Assembly (NCBI GenBank): GCA_034620365.1
Contig: JAQGEQ010000186.1
Location: 248,001-312,000 of the forward strand
Length of the DNA stretch: 64,000 bases
Origin: Pegea sp. RAD2-039
Lineage: Eukaryota > Chordata > Thaliacea > Salpida > Salpidae
Direction: 5' to 3'
Shown: positions 13,824 through 26,700 of the stretch, piece after piece
How positions within the stretch are numbered: position 1 is the first letter of the stretch
Layout of the letters: each line of letters begins with the position of its first letter
Notes under the pieces: model-generated
The model's database searches: none
What the model was told of the DNA's origin: nothing
The model's input: the letters and a program-made list of their open reading frames with translations, nothing else
Made by a program: the position numbers and the translations under genes

Positions 13824-15659
13824 ATGGCTGAAGAGGAATATTATGAAGAAGGTTATGAACAACAAGAATATACTAACAAACCTAGGCTTGGAAATATCCT
13901 AAGTATGTGGGGTAACTTGCGTACAATGAACCTTAATCATTTGGTGTTAACAAATGTACAAAATTCACCTTATTTTAAGGTTCGTCTATTTGAGTTAAAA
14001 ACTTATCATGAAGTCGTTGATGAAATTTATCATAAGGTTTGTTGATTTTGAGGCTTTGATGATGGTTTGTTGATGAGTGTATCTCAGGTTTTCCATTTAG
14101 AACCATGGGAAAGAGGTACTCGTAAAACTGCTGGACAAACTGGAATGTGTGGTGGAGTAAGTCATCTAATCCAATTAATTGAAATAATAATATCTCAAAT
14201 AACTTTATAACAATAAAACCATTAAAAAATAAATAAAAATAAATAATTTTGGTATAATTATAATTATATCATAAAAATAAGCTAAAATTATTTTTAAATA
14301 ATCTTTAATTGATTTGAAAAACTTATGTTTTGTTTCTAATTCATTTTTTCATTGAAATCTAAAGTCATTTCTATAAGAATCTTAAAAAATAACTATGATA
14401 GGGTTTACTTATATCCATTTAATTGATGTTGGATTACTTTAAAGTAATGTTGTTTTAGATAGATGAAACTCCAGTTTATATATAAATATATATTTATAAT
14501 TTCTGTTTTTATTCAGTTTAGTCCTTTACAAATAACTTTCAGCTTTCAATGGAAATCTTTGTAAAGATAACCAACTAAATAAAATGCTCCAAATCATCTC
14601 GATGTTTTGATCATTTCAAGAACATTTTTTTGTATGAAATTTGTTACAAATAAGTTAAAATTTCTTTTTCCACTTCACTTGAGCATACAACAAGTAGATC
14701 TTTTGTCGACAGGTACGTGGTGTAGGTGCTGGAGGCGTGGTATCAACATCATTTTGTATTTTGTACAAATTATTTACTTTAAAACTAACCAGGAAACAAG
14801 TAAATGGTTTACTCAATCACTCAGACTCACCTTATATCAGAGGGTTAGGAATCATGTACATCAGGTGAGTTTTCCTCCTGATCTTCACTTTTATCAACTC
14901 TCATTTGATCTTAGATACACTCAAGCTCCTCAAGACCTCTGGGATTGGTTTGTGGATTATCTTGACGATGAAGAGGTTCGAAATCTTCATCTCTCATCAC
15001 TTTTTAATTCTTTATCTTCAGGAAATTGATGTGAAAGCTGGCGGAGGTTGCCTGATGACTATTGGGACCATGGTCAAAACTGTCCTCACAAAACTAGAGT
15101 GGTTCTCTACTCTGTTCCCTCGGATTCCAGTCCCCATCCAAAAGCAAATCGACCGTAACCTTCAGGTGACGTCATCAACGCTCGAGCACTTCACTCAAAT
15201 CTTTCTCTTTAGATGCATGAGCAAGCTTACAACACTGCGTCACAAGAGGGCGCTAGCGGCAAAACTGGAAGTTGGGAAGAAAACGGAAATGAACGGTGAG
15301 CGAAAGCGTCGATGACGTCATCATCGCGTCAACTCCTCTATTTTTCAGCGCGCCGCGTCGCTCTTTCTCGCGTGAACACCGTCGAAGCCGATCACGTGAA
15401 CATCGCCGCCATCGGTCTCGCGACTCAACCGAACGTCATCGGCGTCGACGAAGTAAATCACGTGATGCTGATCGCTATCGTCACCGCGAAAGATCACGTG
15501 ATCGCCGTCGAAGTCCTGAGCGACGTCATCGCCGCCGAAGCAGATCCCGTGAACGAACACGCTCGTATCGAAGCAGGTGAGTAATCACGCGTTAGTGACG
15601 TCATCACGTCTAACAACTTATCCCGCAGAAGCCGCAATCGATCTTACAGATCGCGATAA
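13824..15659 (+). CDS. PRPF38B: pre-mRNA-splicing factor 38B
   Basis: Nuclear PRP38-family spliceosome protein with a C-terminal RS domain. Eight exons join with exact phase: 13824-14036, 14088-14156, 14713-14864, 14915-14975, 15022-15165, 15213-15295, 15349-15576 and 15629-15659, giving 326 residues. The PRP38 domain shows ERGTRKTAGQTGMCGG, YKLFTLKLTRKQVNGL, TQAPQDLWDWF and DVKAGGGC...WFSTLFPRIPVP. From about residue 240 the protein is rich in Arg, Ser and His (RSRSREHRR, RRSPERRHRRR), typical of an SR-like tail. Seven introns, all but one 46-53 nt. The three introns after exons 5, 6 and 7 each carry TGACGTCATC. The RS exon is far more GC-rich than its surroundings, as expected from arginine codons. 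Confidence 0.95.
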
Positions 15660-16690
15660 ATCATCTTCTAATTCCACCTCCATTTCATGATTAGTTTTTT
15701 TTAGCAAAAAATATTTGAGTTACGTCATAGCCGATGACGTGTTGCTGATGATGTCATCAAGTACGTGACGACTTGTTAATACTTTTTGTGACCAATATGT
15801 TGTTTCATCTTACTCGTCGAGTTGGAAACAAGTTTGATAAATCTTGTTTTTAATACGCGTCGCTGATTGGCTGAAGTCAACTGATCTACCAATTTTTGAT
15901 TTTTTTTGTTGATGAATAAATTAGCTACAAAAAATGCAAAATGATCTTAAAATCAGCTTTCTACATCTGTTCATGAGGGGAGTTTCTACATCATCTTGAT
16001 GTATCACTATCACCAGATGCATCTCATCTTCTGTAAAAGTTCAAATATCACTTCTCGTTTGAAAACTTCTTTTAATGTTACATGTTCCATTTGATTTTCT
16101 AAACATTTAATCTTTATATTAAATAATATTAACAAAAGCAGTTGGAAATCTAAAAACCTCTTAAAGAAATCAACCCACAATTTAGAAGACGAAACTAATT
16201 TAATCTGCTAAAAGATATGCTCAAATTCTTGAAGGTATTCTAGAACAGTCTTCAAACTAGTTGTTAATAAAAGATTGAATAAATACAAATGTTCTAATGT
16301 AGCTATTCTGTTTAACTGTTAATTTAAAAAAGATTTCAGATAAATTTATTATATTATTTTGGTAATAATTGAAGACCTTAAGAAGCAGCTTTACAAGAAT
16401 GTTTGTGAGACTCAATTATTTGATAAAAAAAAATTATTTGATGAAATTTCATAGAGGCAATCATGTAAAGTATGGCTGCTGATAACAAATCATACAACTC
16501 TTATAGCGAACACAAGAACTAAAAGAAAAAGTCTCAAATCAACATAAAGAATGTAAAAACAACCGAAATACATCTTAATACATAATTATTGTTGAGAATT
16601 ATAAAAAATAGGTAGATAAAAAAATTGTTGGTTATTATATTACTTAAATTGTTTTTTCTTAATTTATTTTTTAAAGAGGTGATAGAATTT
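15660..16690. other. intergenic stretch downstream of PRPF38B
   Basis: Probably holds the PRPF38B 3' UTR in its first few hundred bases. Two near-matches to the CRE palindrome occur around 15735-15770. Nothing else was recognised. Confidence 0.45.
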
Positions 16691-17800
16691 GTTGCAGTCA
16701 TGGAGCTAGAAGAAAATTTTGAATTATAGTTGTCCTATTGAAAAAGTTATTCATCCATTGGGTGTAATTGAAGTTTTCCATTCGATTAATTTTTAGCAAT
16801 GAACCTCCGAGAACATAGGAAAGATTACAAATTAGAATCAAAAAACTAAAAATCAATAAAGTTAATGAACAGTCATAATGTCCGAAGACAAGATATTAAT
16901 ATCACAAAGTTTTATAGTTGAGCTTATAGAGTCATTATACCATATTTAAGTAAAGCTTTCCGAGTAAACGATATTTGAATGGATTCAAGCTTTTGAAAGT
17001 TTGTTTTAAGGTAAGAATAGGAAAGAGTTATACTCTAACTTGGGACAGACATATATGATGCAGATAATAAATGTAGCTGGTAATATAGAGCAGGCAGTTT
17101 ACATAGTGAGTCCATTGTTGTAGGTCATAGGAGATCTCTTCTTGACATGGTAATCTTTATTGTTGTTTAAATCAAATGATGTCTGAGTTTGACGATTCAT
17201 TTATTGAAAGGCAGAAACATTTGTCGTTAGCTAGCTTGCGTAGTTGTTTGAGATGTCTAAATTAAAACCATATCTTAGTAGACTCCAAAGAAGATTAAAG
17301 AGTAGCTGATATAATATTGAAAAGTTTGGCATGGTCGGCATATAACATTAAATTTTCAGAACCTTTTAGTGATGTTGAAGAAGTGAGAGAAGAATAGAAC
17401 TGAAGCCCCAAATAGAAATGATTGATGATGACCTGTTGTTATCTGTCTTTAAAAACCTGCCTTACCTAAGAGATAAGATTAGAGTTATTATCGAATTGTC
17501 TAAGAGCTTTTATTAAAGTGTGATGTGTAACCAAATCTCAAGCCTTGCAAAGGTCTAAATTATATTTCAGTTTATTTGCTGAATATAGCCAAGGTTTGTT
17601 GATTCAGATGAATATGGAAGGTGATGTTATAAGAAATACGAATAAAATCATCAAACAAACGAATAAACAAACCATTACTGCCTATCTTTGTCAATCTTAT
17701 CAGTTTATGAAATCTTATTATATATTAAAAGATTCTATGGCTTTGATGAGCTTACAAGGAAAGTTTTAAAAGGGTAATCATTTTACTTCAATGTAGTTTA
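16690..17800 (-). mobile_element. decayed non-LTR reverse transcriptase fragment
   Basis: Read on the minus strand, several short windows resemble the finger/palm part of a CR1/L2-type reverse transcriptase. One is a GVPQGSVL-like block near 17400. Another is LMLYADHAKLF near 17340, in the position of the catalytic YADD (second Asp replaced by His). Stops and frameshifts interrupt every frame, so this is an old dead copy. It may be the 5' part of an element whose 3' part belongs to another insertion. Boundaries are approximate. Confidence 0.5.
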
Positions 17801-18179
17801 TTTTTTTAAGATTTATTCTCAACACCAAGATTTTAAAACAATTAAAATTGAGTTTTCTTATCAAGGTAAACCTGACAAGTCTTTTATTTTTCAAATCGGT
17901 GTCAGAGATTAAGAAACAATTTTTCAGGAACATACGCTCTGTATTCAAAGTAGACTCACAACTTTTACAATCTTTTAATCACAAAGTACAACATTCGTCT
18001 ATAAGGCAAGCGTTTCTAGTCTTTATTATGTTTGCTAAAAACTTTTTATAGTTTAAATACTAAATGAAACTGACTTGGTAAGATTTATGTGCTATATGCA
18101 ATTCAAACTATTGGTTTTATAAATTATAGTTTTCATTAAACTGTCAGACAAAACTATAATTTCAGCTTCTTGAATTAAG

Positions 18180-18390
18180 ATATTTTAGTTCCTCAAGTTA
18201 TACCAACAAAGGCGATACGCCTTACACTTGAATAAGCCCATATCACCTGATACTTTAATTAGAGCAAATTTTTTATCATACCGCAAAACTATTACTTGGA
18301 ACTAGCAGACATTATAATGTCAAAATCACTCATGCTGTTCAAGCAGAAGTTGAATCGTTATAATAATGCCAACATTGTCATTTCTAAAAT
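18180..18390 (+). mobile_element. LINE 3' fragment inside the right arm
   Basis: Inverted copy of the LINE remnant at 5986-6180, reading MSKSLMLFKQKLNRYNNANI on the plus strand. It stops at the internal deletion junction near 18390, so the family 3' tail is missing here. It travelled with the inverted duplication rather than inserting independently. Confidence 0.7.
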
Positions 18391-18536
18391 AAAAATATTT
18401 TCTGTTGGTTTAATCAAAATCCTCAGAAATTTTTGCTCCATAATCCGTAACTACTTAAGAATTTGTATAATTAAAAGATTTTAAATTTTTACATTTGAAA
18501 AAGTAAAAGATCACCAAAGCCAGATCGTTATATCCT

Positions 18537-19430
18537 GGAATCTTATATCCCTGGATTTCTGTGTCTTTAAGAGGAACATGGAAGACAGATGTAGGAGCCA
18601 GAGGTCTCAACCTCATCCCTTCCTCAATTACTGATCTTATGAAGTGGAGTTTGGATTGTAAAACTTCAGTGTAGTAATCATCTTCATTTGCATCATCTGT
18701 AAATTTACATATCATTAACAGATGTCACGTCTATCTCTTAGTTGACATTTTAGCAGAAAATCAATTTTTTGGCAACAAATATATATGTGTGAAATGTGAA
18801 GAGAAGTTCAACAAGTACATCATGCTATAAATTCAAATTATAAAAAGTTCATACCAAATACTGAATCTATTTCATCTTGCACTCTTTTTATATGATGAGG
18901 ATGTTTTAGGAGCTCTAATACAATCCACAATGTCTGGATCTTTGTGGTTTGTGTTCCTCCTGTCATCATATCTTCAGACATACAGAAGAAACTGTTCAGA
19001 TCATCTTTAGTTAGATCTGGATGATCTGAAAAGATCGATTTGAAAAGTTAATTGATCAGAAAACGTACTTTTGGTTGATTAAAAACTTTATCACGATTTT
19101 TAAATCAGTTTTTAAGTTCAAATGTGATGTTACAAGATACAAATATTTCCTGTTCGAAATTTTTGCTCCATAATCTTACATAACTACTTAAGAATTTGTA
19201 CAATTAAAAGAATTTACATTTTTTTACATTTGAAAAAATAAAAGATCACCGTGTAATAAAGCTGAAGCCAAATCATTAATCTGATCTTTATCATCATCAT
19301 ATGTTCTCTTTCGTTCTTCAAAGTGTTTGTTTAATGCATCTTTAATTTGGAAATGTTCACTTCTTTTTTGAGAGATTATGCTGCAAAATAATCTTTCAAC
19401 AATAAATTCTAACAAATTGTATTTTTCATA
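18537..19430 (-). pseudogene. partial inverted copy of the P450 gene
   Basis: Counterparts of P450 exon 5 (19240-19390), exon 6 (about 18844-19030) and the first part of exon 7 (18696 down to 18537) are present in minus orientation with matching introns. Exons 1-3 and nearly all of exon 4 are missing. Exon 7 stops after the GYKIP position, so the PERF region, the haem loop and the cysteine ligand are gone. Beyond the junction the frame runs into unrelated codons and a stop. The remaining exons differ from the parent by few bases, indicating a recent event. It cannot encode a functional P450. Confidence 0.88.
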
Positions 19431-19757
19431 CTTTTTGATTTAAGTCGTTTTTCATTTTTAAAATAGTTAAAAACAAGTAGATCGAAGCTTCTTGAAAAGT
19501 TTGATTAAGCTCATATTTCAAAATGATATCAGACAAGTTATTCATTTTATCGTGTTCTTATCAAAGTAAAAGTACAATTATAGAAATATATGAAATTTTT
19601 TAACATCATTATAATGTTAGTTTTATTGATGATTTTAAAAGTGATCTAAACTTCTTTAGATTATGTTTAGATAATGGGATTTATTGTTGGAAAGTTTTTT
19701 TTAATAAATCACCAGAAATTTGTAAATTAATTTCTACTAACCCATTAATACCAGGTT

Positions 19758-21039
19758 CAAATTGATGTGTGGCTAGATTATTTAATAATAGTCATTAACA
19801 ATTAAAATATTAAAAGATTTTAAAAGGTTTTAGAAATATTCAAACTGTACAAATAGAATTATATAATGTTCAAGAAAATTCACAGTTTTCCAACTTGTTA
19901 AAATTTTAATGAAATATGATGCTCTGGTTCGTTTTGATATAATTTAACTTTTATATTTTTAAGTCAGATGCATTTGAAAGTTTTTGAAAAAGTCATAAAT
20001 TTGATGACAAATAAATCATGTTTTAATATCAAAAAAACTTTAGTTTATTGTTTAATGAATTCTAAAGAATTTAGTAACTTTCATCTCAGCATGCTAGGGT
20101 AAAAATCATCTTTAAACTAAAATTGTAAAAGATCTTTGAGCTTAATTGAACCAAGATGGTAAATAAGAATGGAAGTTAAAATTGAAAACTACGAATCATA
20201 ATTAATGTTTATTTGAAAAATAATAACATCACAGTATAAAAAAATTATTTTTTAGTAGTAACATCATTTTGTTGTAATTACAATTTAATAAATTATCTTA
20301 TTAAAATGTTTACAAGAAAACCGAAAAATAATGATTATTATAATTATTATAATAATAATTTGGTAAAATTCACTTTTTTATCGGTTGGAAACATTAAAAA
20401 GAAACATTTTTCTTATTTGGTGATATCTAATATAATTTAGACAAATTCTTTTTTAGCTTTCAACTACCATAGAAGTATTTACAAACTTTTACTAATTTTG
20501 TTTCTAAAACTTCTTATAAATTTTGAGTTAACTGAAATATTCACTTTTTATTTCAAAGTTAATATTTTTGATATTTTATTTAAAAAAAATGAAACAACAA
20601 CGATTATAAAGACCAAATAGACATTGTTGTAAAATATAGAAACTAATATGCAACTGAATTTACTAAACAATAAAATTTGTAAAAATATCAAAAAATTATA
20701 GAATTCAAAACATAAGAAGCAGAGAACAAATAAATGTTTAATTAGAAGGAACAAGTTTCAAATTATGAGAAATTATGAAAACTTATATGAAAGGTTAATA
20801 TGCTTTTTTTGAATTGTTAAGGAGAAAGTGACTTTTTTCAACCGGAAGCTTTAATTGGTTGAAATTTTATAAATGAATTTATTTCAACTGATGAAGAAAA
20901 TATTAATTTCAGTTGACGAACATAAAAAATAAATAAGATAAACTTAAATGAACTTAAAATATAAAAAATAATTAAAAAAATTTGATAAATTTCAGATGAT
21001 TTTAAACAAAAAATAGTCTCAGAGAGAATAAAGAGATCA
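19758..21039. other. gene-poor stretch
   Basis: No gene recognised. Part of its upper end is probably the 3' UTR of the fucosyltransferase gene. Confidence 0.45.
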
Positions 21040-22526
21040 TCAACAAATTCTTCCTAATAATCTACAGAGAAATCCTTTAATCTTGAAACGAGTATGAACT
21101 TTAGTACACTCAGTAGGTTCACCACCAATAAATGTTGAGTACAATGAAGCAACTATCTTCTTTTTATGTCGTTTTTCGTGTAATAAACTACAAAGATCTT
21201 TCGATTTACTCCATTGATTCACTCCCGGATGTTGATCTTCAACTTCTCTTTCAATGCTTTCAACGCTAATCTCTTTGTTTTCTCTCCATCTTAAATATTT
21301 ACGATATTCTTCATCGTTCTTATCCAAATAAATAAGATACTTGGCAAGATCATCCATTGATTCGAAGTCCTCCGCAAAAATAAATGAATTTGGAGGAGCA
21401 ACAGAGATCAGATCATCTTTAGTAGGACCCCAAACAACAGGCACAGCCCCTGCTTTCAGACTATTATCCCAGAATTTTTCTGTGATGTAATCTGTGCAGT
21501 GAAGGGAGTTTTCGAACGCAATGTAGAACTTGTAGGACCTCATCCTCTCAGATTTGAACATATTTTCAGAAAAGGGGAAAAGATGAGAGTTATGAAAGCA
21601 AGATCCAAATCTGTCGATGGAAGCTCCGGACTGGACCAGCTGATTGGTCAATTGTAAGCGTTTACTGGCGCCATGAGTATATGAACAATCACTCACTAAC
21701 CACAACTGAAAGTGAAAAAAGTGAATTGAGTTGAAATAAAATGGAATTATTTGCAGCTAAAAATATAAAGTTTACAAATTATTCATCAAAAGTTTTATCA
21801 TTTAATCTAAAATATAAACAAATAAAAAGAAATTATCAAAACATCAACAATACGCAAGCACGTCATGCTTCACTGATTTTCTGTAATTTCCAATTCACAA
21901 ATTTAAATTTGTTGACGTCATCTTACCGCCATTCGCTTCTTTTCCTTCATCAACCGCGTCACAACTTCGCTTCCAAACTCCAACTGTCTAATCAGTAGCT
22001 CCCGTGTCCCATATGGATCAGGGACATCAGCCACACGGCGTGGGGACATGGTCCAGTTGAAGAAGCCGTCATATTGCGTCAGATCGAATCCATGAGCTAA
22101 CACGTTACCAGCTGACTCAATTGTTTGCCAGATAAACACTTGATCAACATCCCTACAAATTGATGACGTCATAAAGGAAGCTGGTGACGTCATCACTCAC
22201 CGGTAAAACTTCCAGGGGTTAACATCTTTTTCGTAGATAAATTCGAAGTTGAAGAGGACTGCATGGGCTGCTGGCAACTTCTTAAGGTCGTTGGTCCATT
22301 TGCATCTACCATCGTCACTTTCTGTTTCGACCAGGTCACTGTTTGGGCCCCAAGTTCGAGTCCATCGTAGGATTAGTAGCTGGTTGGAATTATGATTTCG
22401 TAGAATTGCAGGATAGGGTATTTCCCATGTGTTAAGATCATTGTAAGTAGTGATTTGTATCCACATCAATGAGATTATAGAGAGGAAGAAGAAGAATAAG
22501 ATCCACTTGAAGCAGAGCATTTTCAT
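21040..22526 (-). CDS. alpha-1,3-fucosyltransferase (GT10 family)
   Basis: Golgi type II membrane enzyme expected to transfer fucose from GDP-fucose to N-acetylglucosamine of glycan chains (Lewis-type structures). Three exons in transcript order are 22526-22201, 22152-21927 and 21705-21040, giving 405 residues in exact phase. A short cytoplasmic tail and one hydrophobic anchor (about residues 7-25, ILFFFFLSIISLMW) precede the stem. The catalytic domain shows FFNWTMSPRRVAD and KFYIAFENSLHCTDYITEKF, the GDP-fucose-binding signature of GT10, followed by AGAVPVVWG. The first intron is only 48 nt and carries two TGACGTCA copies. The second has one next to its donor, and another lies just upstream of the start codon. 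Acceptor specificity among FUT3-7/9-like enzymes cannot be read from the sequence. Confidence 0.93.
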
Positions 22527-22800
22527 CGTCTTGATGACGTCATCTCATTTCTGCTTTCATATAAACTTTCTAATACTTAAAAATTCTCTGAAAAAGTGAT
22601 TTTTGTAGCTGAGACTTGATACTAAAAACCTAAAGCGTGTTTGCTTTGTAATTAAGAAGCAGGCTTTGTTTATCTTTCACAAGCTCTTCGCTCTTTCTAT
22701 AATAAATCTTTCAATTTTTTCATTTAGAAATATTTCATTAGTTTGAAGAAATTAAAAAATAATCTTTTTTAAGTCACCGACTGCAAGCTGTGGTATCTTT

Positions 22801-22859
22801 TAAAAGATAAATCTTTAAAAGATAAATCTTTAAAAGATAAATCTTTAAAATATAATCTT
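22801..22859. repeat. 15-bp tandem repeat, about 4 units
   Basis: Three perfect copies of TAAAAGATAAATCTT follow each other, and a fourth degenerate unit follows. Each unit is itself partly self-complementary (AAGATAAATCTT). Confidence 0.95.
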
Positions 22860-23629
22860 TTTGAGTTAAAATCATAATTTGAAAGCTTAATTATGAACCA
22901 AAAGGTTTTATTAAAACGTAAAAAGCTTGAAACTAAAAAAAAAACAGATATAAGGTTGTTTCATTTAATTATTTTTTTTCTAAAATTTTTCTTTTTTATA
23001 AAAAATGATCAAAATAAATTTTGTTGTTCAGCAAAAAAATATTAAACATTTTTTTTTTAGTTTCAAATTTTGCCTAAGGCTAAAAAACTTTTACAGAAAT
23101 TTTGAAAACTTTTTGCTTTAATAAGCAATTTTTTCAAGTAAAAAAAAACAGTAAAAAATCTTTCAAAGTATAAAGTATCTTTTTCTGCAAAAATCAAAGA
23201 CTGTTTTTTAACTGCTCTTAAAACTGTGCTTTTTCATCACGTCTTACACATCTACTTTTTCCTTTGAAAGACTTTTAATAATAATTGATTTGAGATAAAG
23301 CAAAAAAAGGAAACATGATAACTTCCTTTCTAACAACAATTCTATTTTGGCAATAAAGATTTTGTAAAACTAATTGCTTACAGCTTTAATTTTTATACTT
23401 TATATGTTTTTATTGCTGCAAAGTCTTTTATTTAAATTTTTAGTTTAAACAGCTTATTAGTTCTCTTTTTAAAACTAGAGTTTGTCATTTAACAAAAAAT
23501 TATACTTTAGACTTATTCTGCTGAAATAATAACTTTTATAAACTAAATTAATTTTAAACTTAAAACAAGAGGTTAATAAAAAATACTCTTTCCTAAAATT
23601 TATAAATATTTTAAATTATTATTTATAAA

Positions 23630-23700
23630 CACTTTATTTTATTTATAAACGCGAAAAAGCACCTCCCGCTAACACACATTCTCACTAATAATCTATTTAA
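23630..23700 (-). mobile_element. LINE 3' tail fragment
   Basis: The minus strand shows the same GTGAGAATGTGTGTTAGCG, GGAGGTGCT and A/T-rich tail order as the copies at 92-245 and 53985-54050. Upstream coding sequence is absent, so it is severely 5'-truncated. Confidence 0.65.
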
Positions 23701-26700
23701 TATAGTTCCGTTATAGATAGTTCCCTTTGATTTCAAAATAGAATAAACTAGTAGTGAAAAAAGTTTATTTGATATTTTTTGATTAACATTCGTATTGATA
23801 GACAATAGACTCAAATTTTTAAAAAAATTTTGTCGAAAAATTCATTTTTAGTTTTTTTATATAAAATTTTAACACAGTCAAATTTTTTGATATTTATTTT
23901 CTAGCTAACCTTTTAACATTTATGTAAAATAAAGTGTAACTTTAATCTACATTTTTACGCCTTATTTTATCTGGCCATAATTACTCAATATTTTAAAAAA
24001 TTTTTTAAAACAACACTAACCAATACTTTGTTAAAGATAACTAGTTTGTTAGTTTATTTTAACAGCTAAAAACTGTTAAGTTGTCATCTTTGAGTTACTG
24101 GTGAGCAAAACTGATTTAAAAACATATAAAAAATCCGTTTTATATTAATTGCATTTATTCCTTACAATAAATTTAGTTTTAAAAGTTTAGTTTTAGAAGA
24201 CAACTAAGTGATTGAAATAAGGTATTAATGTTTTTAAGATGAAATTAATTAAAAAAATTCAATTTGATTAATTATCATACAAAAATTGTATTTTAAAAAT
24301 ATTTGATTTTTTTTTTCTATTTTTAAACTTTGATTTCAAAATTCTATTTTGTTGAAAATATTCAGGAAGTTCGGATTTAATCCAGTGTTTCAATCCAAAT
24401 CTTTTAAATATTTATTATTTGAATAATAAACGAAAAATAAATTATTTTAAAAACTAAAGATAATTGTATATATACTTTTCTAATTATGATATTCTTAAAA
24501 TAGAAATTAAAATACATAAATATAAAGTTTTCCCCGTATACCAATGAATTATAATAATTAATAAATAAATTCAAAAACTTCAATCACAATCCTTAAATTT
24601 ATTTCATGCAAGAATTTATACACTAAAATAAAAGTAATTAAAATAGTTTTATGGCAAACTGACTGTAAAATTAAGTTTCTACATAATTAAAAAAATAGTC
24701 GAAAAAGATTTGTTTAAATTGCTTTAATATCGCAGATAAAGATGGATAAGAAACTATCGTTCCGTGAGATTCTTATTTAATTCCTTAAATATTTGTTTGG
24801 AAAAGTATTTAATTGACTTTCTCAAAAAGTTATTGATGTGAAACCTGTTGATTTAAACTTTTTTTATCTATATTTCAAATGATGAAGCTATGAAAACAGT
24901 AAATATCTACAACATGAACTAATGATATGCTGAGCCATCAATAAAACTTGATAACATATTTACATATGCGGTAAAATATTCTACTGTCATCCAAATAAAA
25001 AATATCTCACAGATATTCTTCAAAACTATCAAAATGTTTTATACTTTTGATTTTTTTATTCTTTGTTATTTGGTATTTTTTAATAACTTATAAGTAAAGG
25101 TTTATTACTGTATTTAGTTGGTATAAATACAATAAAAAAAAGTTTAGTTTCATAAATGAAAAAAATCAAATGGTTTTCAAGCACTTCGATTTCATTTTTT
25201 TGTTTTATCAACTTTGTTATTTTAACTCTTGAATAATTTTGCTTATTTTGTCATTCCACAAGTTTCAATATTTTGTCTAAAATTTCAGCCTATTTCAATA
25301 TTTATTAATGAATTTAAATTTTAGACAAAATATTAAAACCCTTATTTTTAATCAAAACTATTCTAATAAGTTTTCAAATTTATTTAGAAATGATGAAAAA
25401 ACTAAAACCCATAAACAGTTAAATGATTTACTAAATAACAATTTATATGAAATGCTATATAAAGTTAACTACTTGACTTTATATATTTTATTTTAACATA
25501 ATTTCGTCTGTTTGTATTTATAATAATCATTTCTAATATTAAATATCAGTTTTGTTCAGTTATTCAATTGGCAAGTAGACACCTAATGATATTTTTCTGC
25601 TAGGTGTTGCTGTCTGTTCGTGGTGTCATGACGATTCATATCTGTATTAACTATTAACAGAGTCGGTAGTTTCTAGATATCATCTTCTGTCACCATCACT
25701 AAACACACTACCCCCATATAATACTTGTAATTAAGCAACCTGCTTCATAAGTTTTTAGTGACAGAAAATTTCTATTTCTAATGTAAACTTTTATAAATTG
25801 AATATTTTTTACAAAATCAATAAAATCTTTCATTTTTTTCAACTCTTTCTGGTTTAATTTAAAATGTAATAAAAACTATTAAAGAATAGATAAAAAAAGT
25901 CAAGATTGTTCAAAACTTATTACAGATATCGATTTATCTTAAACATTTGTCAAAATATTCAACAAAATAGTTGTGAAAGGTTAGAAATAAAAACAAATCT
26001 AAACTTTTATTAAATTTTTAAGCTTTATCTTCAATAAATAAAACATATTTGATAATTTTTAAGTGTAAAGCTAAGAAAAATGTAATAAGCTTTTCATCAT
26101 TAGGTATTTGAGTAGTTTATAAGGCTTTATTGCAATCAAAAGCTTGAATATTTATTGATATTTATAAAGAACTCTTAATATCTTAAACTGTTTGAAAAAA
26201 TGGTTTCTAAGATGATAATAATTTTTATTTTTTTAGCATTTTATTAACCAACAGTTTTGGATGAGTTTAATCAGCAAAAAAAATTAAAAGTTGTTTAGCA
26301 ATTATTACAAATAGTAACAAAGTTTTGTTTTGTGTTTTTTATATAAAAGATTTGTGAAAATTTTGAGAAGTCTTTACAAACAAATTTAATATATTTTAAC
26401 GATTATTTTCATTGGAATACTATCAATTACTATTCTATGTAAATATTTGTTTTTTTATATCAACTTGCATTATGATTTATTATACTGAAAGTTATTTTCT
26501 TTTAATTTTCTTATATGCTAATACTGATGCTAAATTTTATGAAAAATGATTAAATGATAATTTTGTAAAAGAAGAGATAGAATCAACGGTTTGTTTATTT
26601 AGGTAAAGTTTTAAAATATACAATTCACAAGTTCTATGACTTAAATATTCGACATTCTCATCGCTTTTATTGATTATTGCGTCATTAAATCTTCCATTTA

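Larger units (their letters stand above)
17930..19757 (-). repeat. right arm of the large inverted duplication
   Basis: Reverse-complement match to 4167-6435. The right arm lacks the left-arm region from about 5402 to about 5985 (end of P450 exon 7, its 3' flank and the LINE tail). In its place, 18391-18536 holds unrelated sequence plus a second copy of the P450 intron 5 fragment. Both outer ends are abrupt. Confidence 0.85.

Noticed and set aside
14607-15029. 140-codon plus-strand frame within PRPF38B
   Set aside because: It is mostly intron and reads exon 3 in the wrong frame; only its last part around exon 4 is the real frame.
15312-15584. Alternative open frames on both strands over the PRPF38B RS exon
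   Set aside because: They are frame shadows of the Arg/Ser-rich exon; their His/Asp/Val composition is what CGN and TCN codons give in other frames.
22801-22859. Short regular repeat as a possible CRISPR array
   Set aside because: There are no spacers between the units; it is a simple AT-rich tandem repeat in a eukaryotic genome.
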